Positions 1 to 11,533 of a DNA stretch of 63,495 bases are shown in pieces (position 1 is the first letter of the stretch; every line of letters starts with the position of its first letter). Made by a program: the position numbers and the translations under genes. The stretch is taken from positions 411,949 through 475,443 of the forward strand of contig NW_017567000.1 in NCBI RefSeq assembly GCF_001661265.1, in the 5' to 3' direction. The notes beneath the pieces were generated by a model. That model was not told the origin of the DNA and made no database searches. It was given only the letters and a program-made list of their open reading frames with translations. This DNA comes from Saitoella complicata NRRL Y-17804. Taxonomy: Eukaryota; Ascomycota; Saitoellomycetes; Saitoellales; Saitoellaceae.

Positions 1-76
1 AATGGCAGGTTACTGAAAATAAACGAATGTATTGCTTCGGTCGAAAAACCTACTCATACAAGCTAGAAAAAAGTGA

Positions 77-1173
77 CTACATAGATGCCCTAGCATCAAT
101 AGTGACCTGGTTGTTATAATCGACATACCGACGTAACTCTGCATCTGACAATGCATAACCGCAGTTCATATACAAGTTGCGGATCTTGTCAGGGTGCTCA
201 TTGATTGAGTCGATTGCGCAGCGTATGTAACCCTCAGGGTCTGATCGAACTAACTCATGCTTATTGTTGCGCTTCATCCAAGCCTTCATCATACTGAAGC
301 AGAGCTCGATTGGATTGAGGTCTGGTGAGTAAGGCGGCAAAAAATGGATTCGACATCCAGCGCGCTGAACAATGAGTTCATATACCCTTTCGTCATGATG
401 GATACGGCAGTTTTCAAGGACAACCACGCTGTTCGGACCAGGGTAGGGGTTGAGAATTGGTAGCAGTTCATGTTCGACGAATTCGACAAATCGATCAGCA
501 TTGAAGGATCCCTGAAAGACCGATAAAGCATGCAGCCCTGTCGAGGTAAGTGCAGGCAATATGCTCCAACGTTTGGTTCAAGCAAACGGTCTCTCCTCCA
601 TCACCCTAGTACCGACTGGCGCATATCCAAATTTCCGGGTAGCAGTCCTCTCATCGACAGCAGACTCATCGAGAAAGACCAGTTGTTCTTGACTGTATTC
701 AGCCATTGATATGGCGTGTTGCGCACGTAAAATGCCGTTCCGTTCTGCTGCCCTTAGCGTAGGGGTCTTTCGAGTATATCCAATCTTTTTGAGGTATCGA
801 CAGACATGGTACTTCGATAGTGAAGTGGCAAATTCCTGGTTCATAAACTCTGCGCAATCATCCTGGTATAGGGTAGGGTTCAGATCATACAGGGCCTTGA
901 TATGCTGTCATGCCATGCCCAGCGTTTCAGCCAAGGTCCTCGATGGGGCAGGTCACTTACCATGCCTATGCGGGAGTCAATCTGAGGCGTCCTACCACAG
1001 TGCGTGGTAGGGAGGCGCTCATGGGTGCCTTCCTCCTCGAATCTCTTGACAATCCTGTAAATGGTTCGTACCGATCGGTTGATGATCTCACTGAGTTGGT
1101 GAACATCATAGCCCTCGATGTAGTTCTCGATAACTATGGACCGTGTGCTATTGTCGCATATCTCACCGAGCAT
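77..1173 (-). mobile_element. Decayed Tc1/mariner-IS630-type transposase
   Basis: A DDE-superfamily transposase of a plain DNA transposon, read on the minus strand. An N-terminal helix-turn-helix region lies at about 950-1173, the first catalytic region (motif FLDESAVDER) near 640-680, and the C-terminal half with PPYSPDLNPIE and the last catalytic Glu at 77-559. The copy is broken. An in-frame TGA at 578-580 splits the two catalytic parts, and a frame change lies near 880-940 between the DNA-binding and catalytic parts. The second catalytic Asp, expected in VVLDN, is Glu (VVLEN, codon 413-415). I could not see terminal inverted repeats or a target duplication, and the left end may lie outside the window. 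Family assignment is from motifs and is fairly secure; the subfamily is not determined. Confidence 0.85.
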
Positions 1174-1448
1174 TTCGAACCGTTTGCGACCTTCCTAGGC
1201 CTTCAATGGAGTTGTTCTGTTGGTTTTACGATGAGCCTTTACGGAGCATGTGCAGCTACCTGCAGGTTGCGACAAGCATTTTGCAACCAGCTGTATCGCT
1301 AGCCGATAGTGCTAGGCCCGCTCCCAGCACATGACCCGCTCTGCACTTATAAACCCCAAGATTCTCCCGTTGATCCACCTCACCTCCAAGGATTTTCCAA
1401 CAGTTCACTACACCGTCTACAACTCCTACACCTCTCTGATCCACCATC

Positions 1449-2658
1449 ATGGACCTCAGCGAGTATGTCATCGCGGGCCCCCACCCCATCCCCCCCTCTC
1501 CCCCATCAACTAACCTCTCTCTCCCACAGATCCATCTCCCATTCCCTCTCCGACATCCGCTCCAAAAAGACCTCCCGCCACCTCTCCCAAATCGCAGCCG
1601 TCGAAAAAGAAATCGCAACCTTGACCGCCAAACACGTCGAGGTGTTCAACAAACTCGAGGATGCGCTCGAGAGGAAGGAGACGAAATCGGAATACGTCAC
1701 TGTCGAGCACCCTAAGTCTGAGGCTGTTGTGAAGGCTGAGAAGGGGCTTGAGATGGGTAACCCAGTCGTTGGCGAGGGCGTGAAGAAACTCGTCGAAACC
1801 GCCCAAACCCAGACTCATGCTCAGGTTCCTCCTCGCATGGTGCAGGCTAATGAGGAGGACGAGTGGAATCAGTACAGCCCCCACACAGACTACCCCAAAG
1901 ACGCAAGGCAAGATAGCCATTACTTTGAAGATGATGACTTCTTCTCTAACGTTAAACCTATCTCCAGCCACAGTCGCAGGCGTTCCTCTTCCCACGCGTA
2001 CGCCGACGAGGACGAATTCTTCGATGACCTCGTTGAGAAGAGGAGCCAGAGGGTTGATTCTCCGCTTAGGTTGGGTGCGATTATGAACCACGCTCCCGCT
2101 GCGCTTCCTACTCCCCCCACCGCCACGGCTAACGCTACGGCCACAGCTGCTTCTGCAGTTCACGAGGTAAAGCCCGTGCGTCAACCCATCAACCCACCCA
2201 CCCTCACCACCTTCTCCCCCCCGGCCGCTGCTCCCCCTCCCAAAAAGAAATTGTCCGAAGTCGACCACCTCCGCAAAGAAGCAGCAAGCCTAACCGCAGC
2301 ACTCAAATCTCGCCGCGAACACCTCACGCACCTCCGTACGCGCTTCACCGCCTCCACCGCACGTTTAGAACGCTTGGAGAGGGATTTGACGACGATTTCG
2401 GGGAGGTGGGAGGCGGAGGAGAGGGCACGGGTCCAGGCTGAGACATTCAAACGTAAACGCTCTCACTCTTCCTCCGCCGACGAAGAAGATGAGCTCGAAC
2501 ACCTCGAGCGCTCGACGAAGAAATTGATCGTAGAAGTCGTGAAAGGAGCGGCATTGTTCGGATTAGGCGTCGGAGCGAGTTTGGGAGCTAGTGGGTATGC
2601 AAATGACTTTTCTTCTTTCGTATGGGATTATGTGAGTGCTAACATTTCGGGAGTATGA
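1449..2658 (+). CDS. Hypothetical coiled-coil protein with C-terminal membrane segment
   Basis: Two exons, 1449-1462 and 1530-2658, give 380 residues. The intron (1463-1529) has a GTATGT donor and a CACAG acceptor and restores frame after only 14 coding bases, so the start is the ATG at 1449 in a good context (CATCATGG). The N-terminal part is helical and charged, the middle is acidic and low-complexity with Pro/Ala runs, and residues about 270-330 look like a coiled coil. The last 45 residues contain a Gly/Ala-rich hydrophobic stretch (VVKGAALFGLGVGASLGASG) that could be a tail anchor. I do not recognise a family. The 5' leader directly abuts the transposase relic, so the promoter may contain transposon-derived DNA. 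Confidence 0.75.
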
Positions 2659-3288
2659 TCGGGCGCTTTACGTAAGGCGTGAGATCGATCTGCCTTTTGG
2701 TACACTAGGGATATGGACACGAGTGGTGGAGAAGGATATGCTTTGTTTGGGATAGGGGTGTTTTCTTTATTGGGTTTTGGGTTTTCTGGGAGTATACTTA
2801 ATACTGTAAATATGGGTCACACGACCCTCATGCTCTACTTGCTTTACGGCGTTACACGGAATGGAATGTTATTATTCTTGAAACAGTCTCGTACGAAATG
2901 CAACTTTCAATCGTATCCATTAGCAATGAAGAAACCCTTTGCCATTTGTCTGCTAACAACATAACGTCCCGCGTGTATCTATCCAAGCGTACAGCCGAGC
3001 GTGCTCAAAAAAAGGTTCAGAGAGAAAAAAAGGTGTAAGAAATAAAAAAAAGGAAAAGAAGGCACGTTCGGCTTCCTCCTCCGAAGTTTTTCAAGCATGC
3101 AAACTGCAAACAGCCGGTGACAAAAGTAATAATGAAAACGAAACACCCGTGCAATGAATAAAACCCATGTTAGTGCGCCCGATAAACCCCCGTACACTCA
3201 CTCAACGCTCTCTCTTAGCAATTTTCTTTTTTGTTATCGTGGTCAATGACCACTTCTAGTCCATCTTCACTCTCCTCAACTTCATCCT
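2659..3288. other. Intergenic, convergent 3' regions
   Basis: About 630 bases between two gene ends facing each other. It is richer in A/T than the genes, with an A-rich stretch near 3005-3060 that may hold the poly(A) signal of the minus-strand gene. I see no further gene. Confidence 0.5.
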
Positions 3289-5682
3289 CTATCCCCTGAT
3301 CGCCGTCGCCGGTGCGCTCTCGAACGGCTTCTGCGAGGCGAGGAAACTCTCCAATTGCGATGCCTGACCATTCGTCTGCCCAAACATCGTCGGTGTCGCC
3401 GTTCCGCTGCTCGACCTCGAAGACTGCGCACTCGTCAACGGGGATGGCCCACCAAATGCACCAAACGTGATCGGAGACCCACCTCGAGGAGGAGCGGTAG
3501 TATACATATCATCACTTGCGAACACCCTCAACGGGGGGGACTGCTTCGGCGGATTCGGGGACCTCGATCGCGATTCTGGGGGTGATTGGGGTGATTGTGG
3601 GGAGAGCTCTGGTGACATGAGCCTCTGGCCGATCTGGGCGGCGGAGGGGACGGCATTGGGGGAGGTGACCTTTCCGTTCGAGTGCCAGCAGTACTTGTTG
3701 ATGAAGTCGAAGTAAGAAGTGGAGTTGATCGCAGGCTTTCCAGCGTCCGCGTTAGGGCTCGCGAGGACGGGGCTGTTTGATCTGAACACCGGGCTGGTGT
3801 CACCACCCAATCTAGCATTCGCGGTCGAAGGACGCAAGAAGTCAGTGGCAGTCTGTGCCTCAGCCTGCTCAACAAGTGAGGCGGGCATAGCAGCAACCGC
3901 AGTGATCGTCCTCTCATCTTCGTCACTCCTGTCCTCAGTCGGCGACATCAATGCCGGGACAGGAGGCAAGAAGTAAGGGTTGATCGCGGATTGCTCCGGA
4001 GAAGCGATCGGGCCCCTCGGACGGAACCCAGCACTTGACCCAAGAGCAGAAGAAGCAGCCTTGATCGCCTGCGTCAAACTCGCACTGAAATCGTAGCGAG
4101 AAGAGAAGACGCCATCGCGGTCCCTTCTGACGGCAGCGACACCAGGGCTCGCAGTCTCAGCACGGTCCTTCTCGAACTGCTGCTTCTGGGTAGTGTCAAC
4201 CTTGAGGACAGAGTCGAGGATCTTTCCAGGGCCGCCAGCCTTCAACACAAAATGAGGCGTATCGTCGTCGTCCTCACCCTTGTGATGGTGACCGTAGTGT
4301 CCCTCATCATCGCTATCGGCAGCGTTCTGAGAGTGAGCAAACTTTGGCTGCGAGAAGGTTGGCCTGGAGTGCGGGTAGCTTGCCCTTCTTGGCAAGGAAA
4401 ACTGTGGTCGGCGTCTGAACTCAACAGAGAAGTTACGACCAGAGTTGTTGTCCCAGAACTCATGTCCTTCAACATTGTACCTCACGCAAAACAACATAGT
4501 CTTGTTCTCCAGATTCGCCAAATCATGCAAGCGAATAACGAACTTGAAGCGGTCCTGACCGTCTTCGGCTCGTGCGGCAGCATCACCAAGGTACTCGGCA
4601 GCGACCTCGGAGGTAGTCTGCCAGTTGTCGACGGTGAAGCGGACAGCGACCCACTTGTGGAAGGCGAGATTCTGAACAGCAACTTTACCGACAAGAGTCT
4701 TACGGTCAGGGCTAAGGTCAACGGACTCAACATGGACCGGCAAAGCCTTGCGATCGGCTGTATTTGGAGGAAATTGAGGAGTGGAGATGGAGTACTGAAT
4801 AGGTCCGTCCTGAGCCTGACCGAGGTCGGCAGAAGCACGATCCAAAGCCTGCAGATTTGGCGGCTCCTCCGCCGTCGGCGACGTAGAAGCAGAGACAGCA
4901 GCGGGCTTTTCTGCCTTGAGGAAGTGCCGGACGTGCTCAAGCTTAGAATCGAAGTGAACCGACTTCGAGTAATTCGGCGTCGATGGCATACTCTGCGGAC
5001 GACGACGGGGCGTACCACCAATCTTCAGTGATGGTCGAACAAGCTCTCCACTCTTCTTCCTGAGCATCTTGGGTGCTGGGTAAGAGTCGCTGCGGTCGTC
5101 CTCAAAATCGCTCATGACAGCAACATCGTTCGATGCTGGCATCTCCAACCGGAATTCAGGCGCAGAAGATGACTTATTATGTCCGAGTCCATTTCTGTTC
5201 ACGGCACGGTGTGCCGTGGTAACCTTCTTAGGCGAGATCCCCGGCGTGTTATCATCCGTGATCGACGGCTTCCGAGGCGGCGACGCGCTTGGCGACCCGG
5301 TCTTGAACTGTGTAATCCCGCTGGCAGCATGGTGAAGTTCCATTATCTGCTTCACCTCAATCTCTTGACGAGGCATTACCTCAGGCCGGTTGTCTTCATC
5401 GTACGTTGGTGATTCTGGCTCGGCGCTGGGTGATGACGACGTGATAACGGTAGGTGTAGTCGAGATGTGTAATCGCGACGCGGCATACCTCAGGCTGGGC
5501 GCGTATTTGGTCTTTGGAATATTTGGCAAAGAAGACGTTCTCAAAGCCGGGCTTGGTCGCTTTTGGGCGAGGTAGGCGTTGGCTCGAGTTCGCTGCTCCG
5601 CGGAGATAGACGGCGAGGTAGATGACGGAGCCGCCGCGGGCTGAGAAGTGGTAGGTGACATCTTTGGAGGTGTATAAGGCAT
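3289..5682 (-). CDS. Protein phosphatase 1 regulatory (glycogen-targeting) subunit, Gac1/Pig-like
   Basis: 797 residues, single coding exon from the ATG at 5682. Residues 240-244 read KSVHF, a classical RVxF docking motif for the catalytic subunit of protein phosphatase 1 (Glc7). A CBM21 carbohydrate-binding domain follows at about 310-425, with WVAVRFTVDNW and the late GHEFWDNNSGRNF block typical of glycogen-targeting subunits. The order RVxF then CBM21 matches yeast Gac1/Pig1 and animal PPP1R3 proteins, which bring the phosphatase to glycogen synthase. The rest is Ser/Pro-rich and probably disordered. A likely intron in the 5' leader lies at 5816-5884. Family assignment is strong; which of the yeast paralogues it matches cannot be told. 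Confidence 0.92.
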   Translation of the reverse strand: MPYTPPKMSPTTSQPAAAPSSTSPSISAEQRTRANAYLAQKRPSPALRTSSLPNIPKTKYAPSLRYAASRLHISTTPTVITSSSPSAEPESPTYDEDNRPEVMPRQEIEVKQIMELHHAASGITQFKTGSPSASPPRKPSITDDNTPGISPKKVTTAHRAVNRNGLGHNKSSSAPEFRLEMPASNDVAVMSDFEDDRSDSYPAPKMLRKKSGELVRPSLKIGGTPRRRPQSMPSTPNYSKSVHFDSKLEHVRHFLKAEKPAAVSASTSPTAEEPPNLQALDRASADLGQAQDGPIQYSISTPQFPPNTADRKALPVHVESVDLSPDRKTLVGKVAVQNLAFHKWVAVRFTVDNWQTTSEVAAEYLGDAAARAEDGQDRFKFVIRLHDLANLENKTMLFCVRYNVEGHEFWDNNSGRNFSVEFRRRPQFSLPRRASYPHSRPTFSQPKFAHSQNAADSDDEGHYGHHHKGEDDDDTPHFVLKAGGPGKILDSVLKVDTTQKQQFEKDRAETASPGVAAVRRDRDGVFSSRYDFSASLTQAIKAASSALGSSAGFRPRGPIASPEQSAINPYFLPPVPALMSPTEDRSDEDERTITAVAAMPASLVEQAEAQTATDFLRPSTANARLGGDTSPVFRSNSPVLASPNADAGKPAINSTSYFDFINKYCWHSNGKVTSPNAVPSAAQIGQRLMSPELSPQSPQSPPESRSRSPNPPKQSPPLRVFASDDMYTTAPPRGGSPITFGAFGGPSPLTSAQSSRSSSGTATPTMFGQTNGQASQLESFLASQKPFESAPATAIRG

Positions 5683-5815
5683 TGTAGCTGGGTATATGCT
5701 GGATTAAATGCTTGCTGTAAAGTATATATGGCAGCCGAAGCGGCGTTGAGACGACTGCTTAGGATAGGTATCGAATGCAACCAAAACAAACGCAGTGACC
5801 GAACCGGATGAACTC

Positions 5816-5884
5816 CTGTAGACAAGAGAGATGGTTAGCAATCTGTTATCGAGGCTGTATGCAAGCTCCGAGTGTTGTTCGTAC
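5816..5884 (-). other. Probable intron in 5' leader of the PP1 regulator
   Basis: On the minus strand this 69-nt stretch begins GTACGA and contains TTGCTAAC before a pyrimidine-rich tract ending CTACAG. It lies about 130 bases upstream of the ATG at 5682 and contains no coding sequence. Called from splice signals alone. Confidence 0.6.
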
Positions 5885-8800
5885 CTCGACCAAAAAGCCG
5901 ATACCGTACTCTTCACGCGTTCAAGGACAGGCGAGTGTCCAAGAGATATGGAAGGGCGATGGTGGTGGTGGTAAAGACCAGAACGAAAGTCGAGGGTATG
6001 CAGGTGCGTGGCTTTTGACGACGACACGAGACGGACCGTGCTTATGGAAGCGGTTGGGGATAGCGGGACCTCGTATGAGATGGGTTGCAGGGTTCGGATT
6101 CAGACGAGTGCAAATGAAGGACTCGCAGGGACCTCGTTGGTTGTCGCACCAATCGGTTTGAGATCGACTCCGAACTCTAATGCAAAGGCTCGAAAGCCCT
6201 ACGGTTGGATCCTGTGAGGGTTGGGTTGCGGGAGGGTGTAGCTACAGCGGGCAGTATAATTATGGGCACAGCTACGCACAAGCAGGTCACCCCAGCCAAC
6301 AATGCGCGGACCGGGCAATCGACAGGCGTGCGCCCACACCACAGCTAAGGGGGCTTGCCGCTAAGTCCACGATAACACCAGGCGCCGCATCTTAATACTG
6401 CTGCTTCCAATTCAGCCTGAAGACTGCGCCAGGCTTCTGAGGTGAGCCGTAAACGCAAGTCTGCGGGGGTGGAGTTTCCCGTCTTTTCTCTACAATTTTT
6501 GCGGCGCTTTTGTTGGGGACTTCAATTGCTGTTCTCCCTCACGCGCGCAGGGCCCTCGGCACTCCAACTTTTCCAGTATGAAAGGCACCACCTCCTGGAA
6601 TCCTACACTTGAAACGTCAAGACCTCCAACGCGACGGTGATCGCAGATCGAGGATCTGGCTGCGTGTACACCTCATGTTGCAGCAATTGGGAACGAAGCA
6701 TTGTTAGTGGGCGAGTAGTGCAAGCTGGTGCGCCACACTAGTGTGCAGTGATCAAATTCCGTGAGGACATCAACACCATTGAACTGACTAATGGCCTGGG
6801 GTATGGGGTTGCTCCAGTCCGACTAACGGAGCTACTTACCGCGGAGCTCAGGCTGTCATGAAGTGATCGTCGTCTTTGAGCTCGGTGTCCTGCTTCGAGG
6901 AAGTTCTACGAGTTCGAGGGCTGTCTAGTGTAGAGTGATTATCGAGAAATGTACGTCTCTGTCAAACAATTGTTATTGCCCACAGCTGTCTGGAACGCTT
7001 ATGTAAGTCAACTGTGAGCCCACGCGCTTCACCCGCTGTCTCCACCGTGCATCCTCCATCCATATTCTTCCTCGACCTCATCGACGATTTGACACCCGTC
7101 AACAGCCCTCCCGTCTATCATTGCCTTTCTCACCCCACTCAGCTTAGCTAACCAGTCCCAATCTAGGTCAACCTCCGTCCCGTCCCAGGAAAAAAGTTCG
7201 TGGTGGCCTTTACGTCAGCAATGCTCCGCGCCAACCTCTGTCTGGGTTAAGGTTTGGCTGCGCGTATGCATGCGCCACGGCTCATTCGCCACATCACGGC
7301 ACGACCGGTTTACCCGGAGACCTGGCGCGTCTCAGCAGGCCGATGCGAGGGACGTGAGAGCACAAAGCACAATGAAGCCAGCTCGACGCGTCCGTGGGAC
7401 GCCCGGTGGCGAGTTCTAAGTTGAATAAGGTCTCGGAAAAATCTGGTGTGGGAACATTTGTGCGGCCGCTGGTTGGTGCCTTTGTTGGGACATTGGCAGG
7501 TCGGAGCGAGGAAAAGCACCGAGGTGTAACCTGTCAACCGCACGCGACATCTACTACGGCCCGCGATTAACAAGTTATGCCTTCCCATGCCATTCATCGG
7601 GCGTGTCCCTTCTCCCTTTTCTTGTTTTGATATGTTTTATGGAACATGAACTTAAGCTTCCCCTCCTTTGAGCACAACCCTTGGCATCGGCCTTCCTCAC
7701 TCGAAATTGGCGACGCTGAGCCTCACCTGCACACCTTACGATAACCTTGAAACCGCCTGGTGTCGCTCGGTTCGGCTGCCATACCGTCGTGGTCCGCTTT
7801 CTCTGCACGTACCCGGCCGAAAGCGTACGCGCATATCCAACCTCGCGATCACGAATCGGCAGCCTACCGTCCGCTGCACCAATCATGCGGTCTCCTCGCG
7901 ATAAGGACGTGTCGGACGGCATAAAAGTGGTGGTGTTAGAGAATATCTATACTGATGTCAATACCGGGGTTGAGGGATTTATCGATCTGCCATCATCATA
8001 TGGTACGGTCACGACGTGGATGTCGGTGGAGAGGGGTATGATGCGTTTGCGTGTACGTGCGACGGGGAAAGCGGCTCGCCAAGGCCCCGATTGCAGGATG
8101 GATCTTGTGACCCCCATGGGGAGCAGGGTGTGGGGTGTGGAGGGGATGAGCATCAATCAATATTGGTTCGTCATTTATCGGTGTCAGGGTTCAAGTTGCG
8201 ACGTGTCACTTGATGTTGTCAAGTTGTGGGCCGCCTCCTGATTTACGGTTATATGTACAACGTGTACGGCCGTTTTGTGTGCGTGTCCAACATACACGAG
8301 TTTCGAAGGTCTGTGCGTTGAACCAATCACGGCGCTTTCCGACTAAATAGAGTTCGTTGGGGACGGCTGACAGCCTGAATGACTGTTTGAACTCATATTC
8401 CTCCGTCGAATTTAAGGGTCTACTTACGAAGCTTTGTTGAGCTCTTTGTTCGAATTTGAAGAACCCGACGTAGCCGACCCCACGGGGATTTCGCATGAAT
8501 GTTGGGGACAAGCTGATTCCGATCTGTAACGACGGCCTTGCACGGCGCAAGTACATCCCATCGGTGTAGCCCGTTGCGATGGTCTCGTGAGCTCAGCACC
8601 GAGTATATCGGATACAGAGATGCTGGAATGAGGTGGGGAAGGGACTGTCACGCTGGTTACACTTCGGTACGGGGAAGACTTTCGCACGGACGAGTCACGA
8701 TGGGTGCACCCGCGTGTGGAGGTAAGGTGATGGCGGCGAATGGTGGTTGAGGACAGTCATGCACGTTATGAAGCCGTCGGAAATGTTGCCATGTTGCTTG

Positions 8801-9164
8801 TGTTATGAGTGACAGGCATCATGAATCTAACGGTCATCATAATGATATCCGAAAGCGGCGAACAGAAAGACGTCATGACTTTGAATCTGTCATCAAACAG
8901 CTGCTGGCAACTGATGACTGTACAAACACCTTTTGATCTATCGCCAACCGATCTTATTTGCATTACGGCTACACTGCGTTGGGCGGCCCAATTCTCATGC
9001 CTCGTCGGCTTGTGATACCCGCAGAACCCCGCAGATGGTCCCATCTGGGGTGCGTACGGTCTAGCCAGACTGAACTCCCTCCAAAGAGCTGACCGGCAGA
9101 CACGGAAACAACCAACAACAACGACGACGATTATCAGCATTCATTCGCTGTACCGCTATGCACA
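5885..9164. other. Long gene-free interval between divergent genes
   Basis: About 3.3 kb separates the PP1 regulator (minus) from the next gene (plus). Open frames here are short, lack family resemblance and do not join through plausible introns. I see no tRNA, clear repeat or transposon. It must hold both promoters and could hide non-coding RNA or a rapidly evolving small gene. Confidence 0.4.
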
Positions 9165-11111
9165 ATGAGCGTCCTTTCTTGTCTTTTGCGCATCGCCTTC
9201 TTTCCCCTCCGACTCTCTCTCTATATTGCCCTTGGCGTCCCGTCCTTCTTCCTTCGCCTCACGCTCATGCTTTTCTTCGTTACAATCAGCCTTTGCATCG
9301 ACCTTTCTTTCAAGCTTCTTCTCTTCTGCATGCCTACGTCTGTGTTGTCCTTTGTAATCGTGCTTCTGATAAGGTGTTGAGTTGTGTCGTGTTGGAGATG
9401 GAGTATGGTAGGTTCTTGTTGGAGGGGATGAAGAGGGAGTGGGTGGATTACTATACGAGGAAGAAGCTGGCGGGGGCGCCGGAGGAGGGGGAGCCGCGTT
9501 TTGAGGGGCATTCATTCGAGGGGACTTTGAGTACACAGTCATCTTGTACCTTTGCGGAGCGTCTTGAGGCTTCTCGTCCGAACTCGTCTTCGTCAAAGCA
9601 GCATACACGCCAGATAGAGGTTGTTAACACGGTACGGGCTTTTGTCGAAGGCATCACAGATGTGTTACTGATGAAGTTCCTACAGAGCCGTCCTTCCCCA
9701 CTGTCATCCTCACCACCACTCCCCGCGTCCGATTCCTTCGCTCTTCCGGATAGTCTTGACGTTCCTCGTCACCGCTTTGCTCCTCGTTCCCGCTCTCGTC
9801 GACCTCCTTTCGATCGTCACGCGAGTATGCCCGATCTTCACCCTGTCTTCACCGCTGAATTCGACGCGGATGACGAAGAGGAGGATGAACGGAGTGACGT
9901 GACCGAGCTTGAACTGGACTCCAATCTGAGACCTGGTGACATCCTCATCACTTCAAGCACTTGTGTAGCCGCGCGTCGGGAGGTTACTTGTGTCGTCGTC
10001 CAGGCTAAGGGGCTTGTTAATGCAGCACCAACCACGCCGACGGATATACTCTATGGCGACGATGTCTCGGAGGCCTCAGAGGACTCCATGAAGGTTATTG
10101 TGGAGAGGGGGCAGTCCGACGATTATGCAAGGATCCAAGAGGCTGTTGATGCTGCCGAACGCCGCGAGTTGACTTTTCTCGATTGTATGCAGGAAGATCA
10201 GGAAGCTTACACTATCACGTTCGGGTCTGACGCGTCGATGGCTGGCGATAGCTACTCCGCACCTTCCCCAGTCAAACCTTACAACGTTGACGCCGAGCCG
10301 GAGATTGCGGTCGACTGCGATTCTTCCTTTCATACTGCGGAGGACACGTCTTCAATCTGTCCCCAGCCTTCTGATTGCGCTGTACCCTTCGAGAAAAACG
10401 ACATGCCATTGCCGAGTCCGCACAATCCTCCTACCACGGATGAGCCCAGTGAGAAAAGTTCCGGCTTGAGTGTTGTGTTCCCGGAGTATTCTGCGCTTGA
10501 AGCTACTGAGATGACCGAAGGCGGGAAGAGGCAGAAGGGTGTTGATAGGGTCGTGAGTTGGTTCCGCACCCCAGGCCAAGTCATGCAATGTGGGATGGTA
10601 GAGGAGCCAGTGGCAAGTCCAGAAGTTGAAACAGGCAGGTTGGAAAGCATCTGACAGATAGGCCGAGCTAACAAAATACAGGAAACGAAGTGGAAGCGCC
10701 TCGCTCCTCTGATGATCCGAGTTCGCAGCCACCCCGTCTTCCGAGTCACTTCCGGGAGAAGGCCATGCAGCTGAAACCCCTCGAGCTCGTTCGATTGACG
10801 CAGCAGAGGACGTTCGATGATCTTTTCAGGAATGAAGTAAACAAAACAGGGTGAATGGTGTATTCCCGTCGAAACCGACTCAGGCTGACGATTCTTTTCA
10901 CAGTGTTGACCGTCGAAAGTCCCTCTCCCCACTTACGTCTCGTGTTCGCCATGGCCTTGTCACCCCTATCACTCCCGTTTCGTCTACAATTCTCGATGAA
11001 CAGCATGGAAAGGTTAGGGAGGAGGTGGTGTCGCCTACGGGTTCTGATGAGACGATGGAGTCGTTTGGCGAGGAGAGGAGGAGGGAGATGCTTGAGAGGG
11101 CGTTTCTGTGA
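9165..11111 (+). CDS. Hypothetical protein with very hydrophobic N-terminus, five exons
   Basis: Proposed exons are 9165-9353, 9398-9631, 9686-10634, 10682-10836 and 10884-11111, giving 584 residues. The ATG at 9165 (CACAATGA) opens about 63 residues that are almost all hydrophobic or aromatic, perhaps two or three membrane segments. A phase-0 intron (GTAATC donor, CTGAT branch) then joins to the soluble part at MEYGRFLL. The body is acidic and Ser/Pro-rich with no domain I recognise. Intron 2 (9632-9685) is 54 nt, in frame and stop-free, so retention would be silent. Intron 3 needs a GC donor (ACAG then GCAGGT) to keep frame; intron 4 (10837-10883) is normal. The last exon is basic and Ser-rich. 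Exon structure is inferred; function unknown. Confidence 0.6.
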
Positions 11112-11533
11112 GGGTTGCTATGGCATTGGTGGGTGGAGTTCTATACCATGGACAACTGCATTTGACGTTTGCTTTTATCAATATCCAATATACCTGCATA
11201 CATGGAAATTATATGCTATGCTTAAAATCTAGCTGTCATTGTAAATCATAGGGGGAACGCATCCGGTCAGTGGTGAAAAGGGAGAGGAGGGACATGTCTT
11301 TGCAAAAGTACTTTGCGTTAGAGAACGAAGAGCAAAACCAACCAAGAACGCCTGTCCATAGTACCCATGCATACCGATTCAATCCAATCCAATCCAATCC
11401 AATCCAATCCAATCCAATCCAATCCAATCCAATCCAATCCAAACCGAACAACAATTCGTGGGAATCAATCCCGACTCAAAGGCCCAAAAAAAAAAAGCTC
11501 TCCATCTCTCTCTCTTCTCTCCTCTCCTCTCCA
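11112..11533. other. Convergent 3' region with microsatellite
   Basis: About 420 bases between two converging genes. It contains the AATCC pentamer array described separately and a CT-rich run near 11500-11530 next to the end of the minus-strand gene. No gene seen. Confidence 0.5.
11381..11440. repeat. (AATCC)12 microsatellite
   Basis: Twelve perfect head-to-tail copies of the pentamer AATCC, 60 bases, in the convergent 3' region. Perfect copies imply recent expansion or length polymorphism. Confidence 0.97.
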
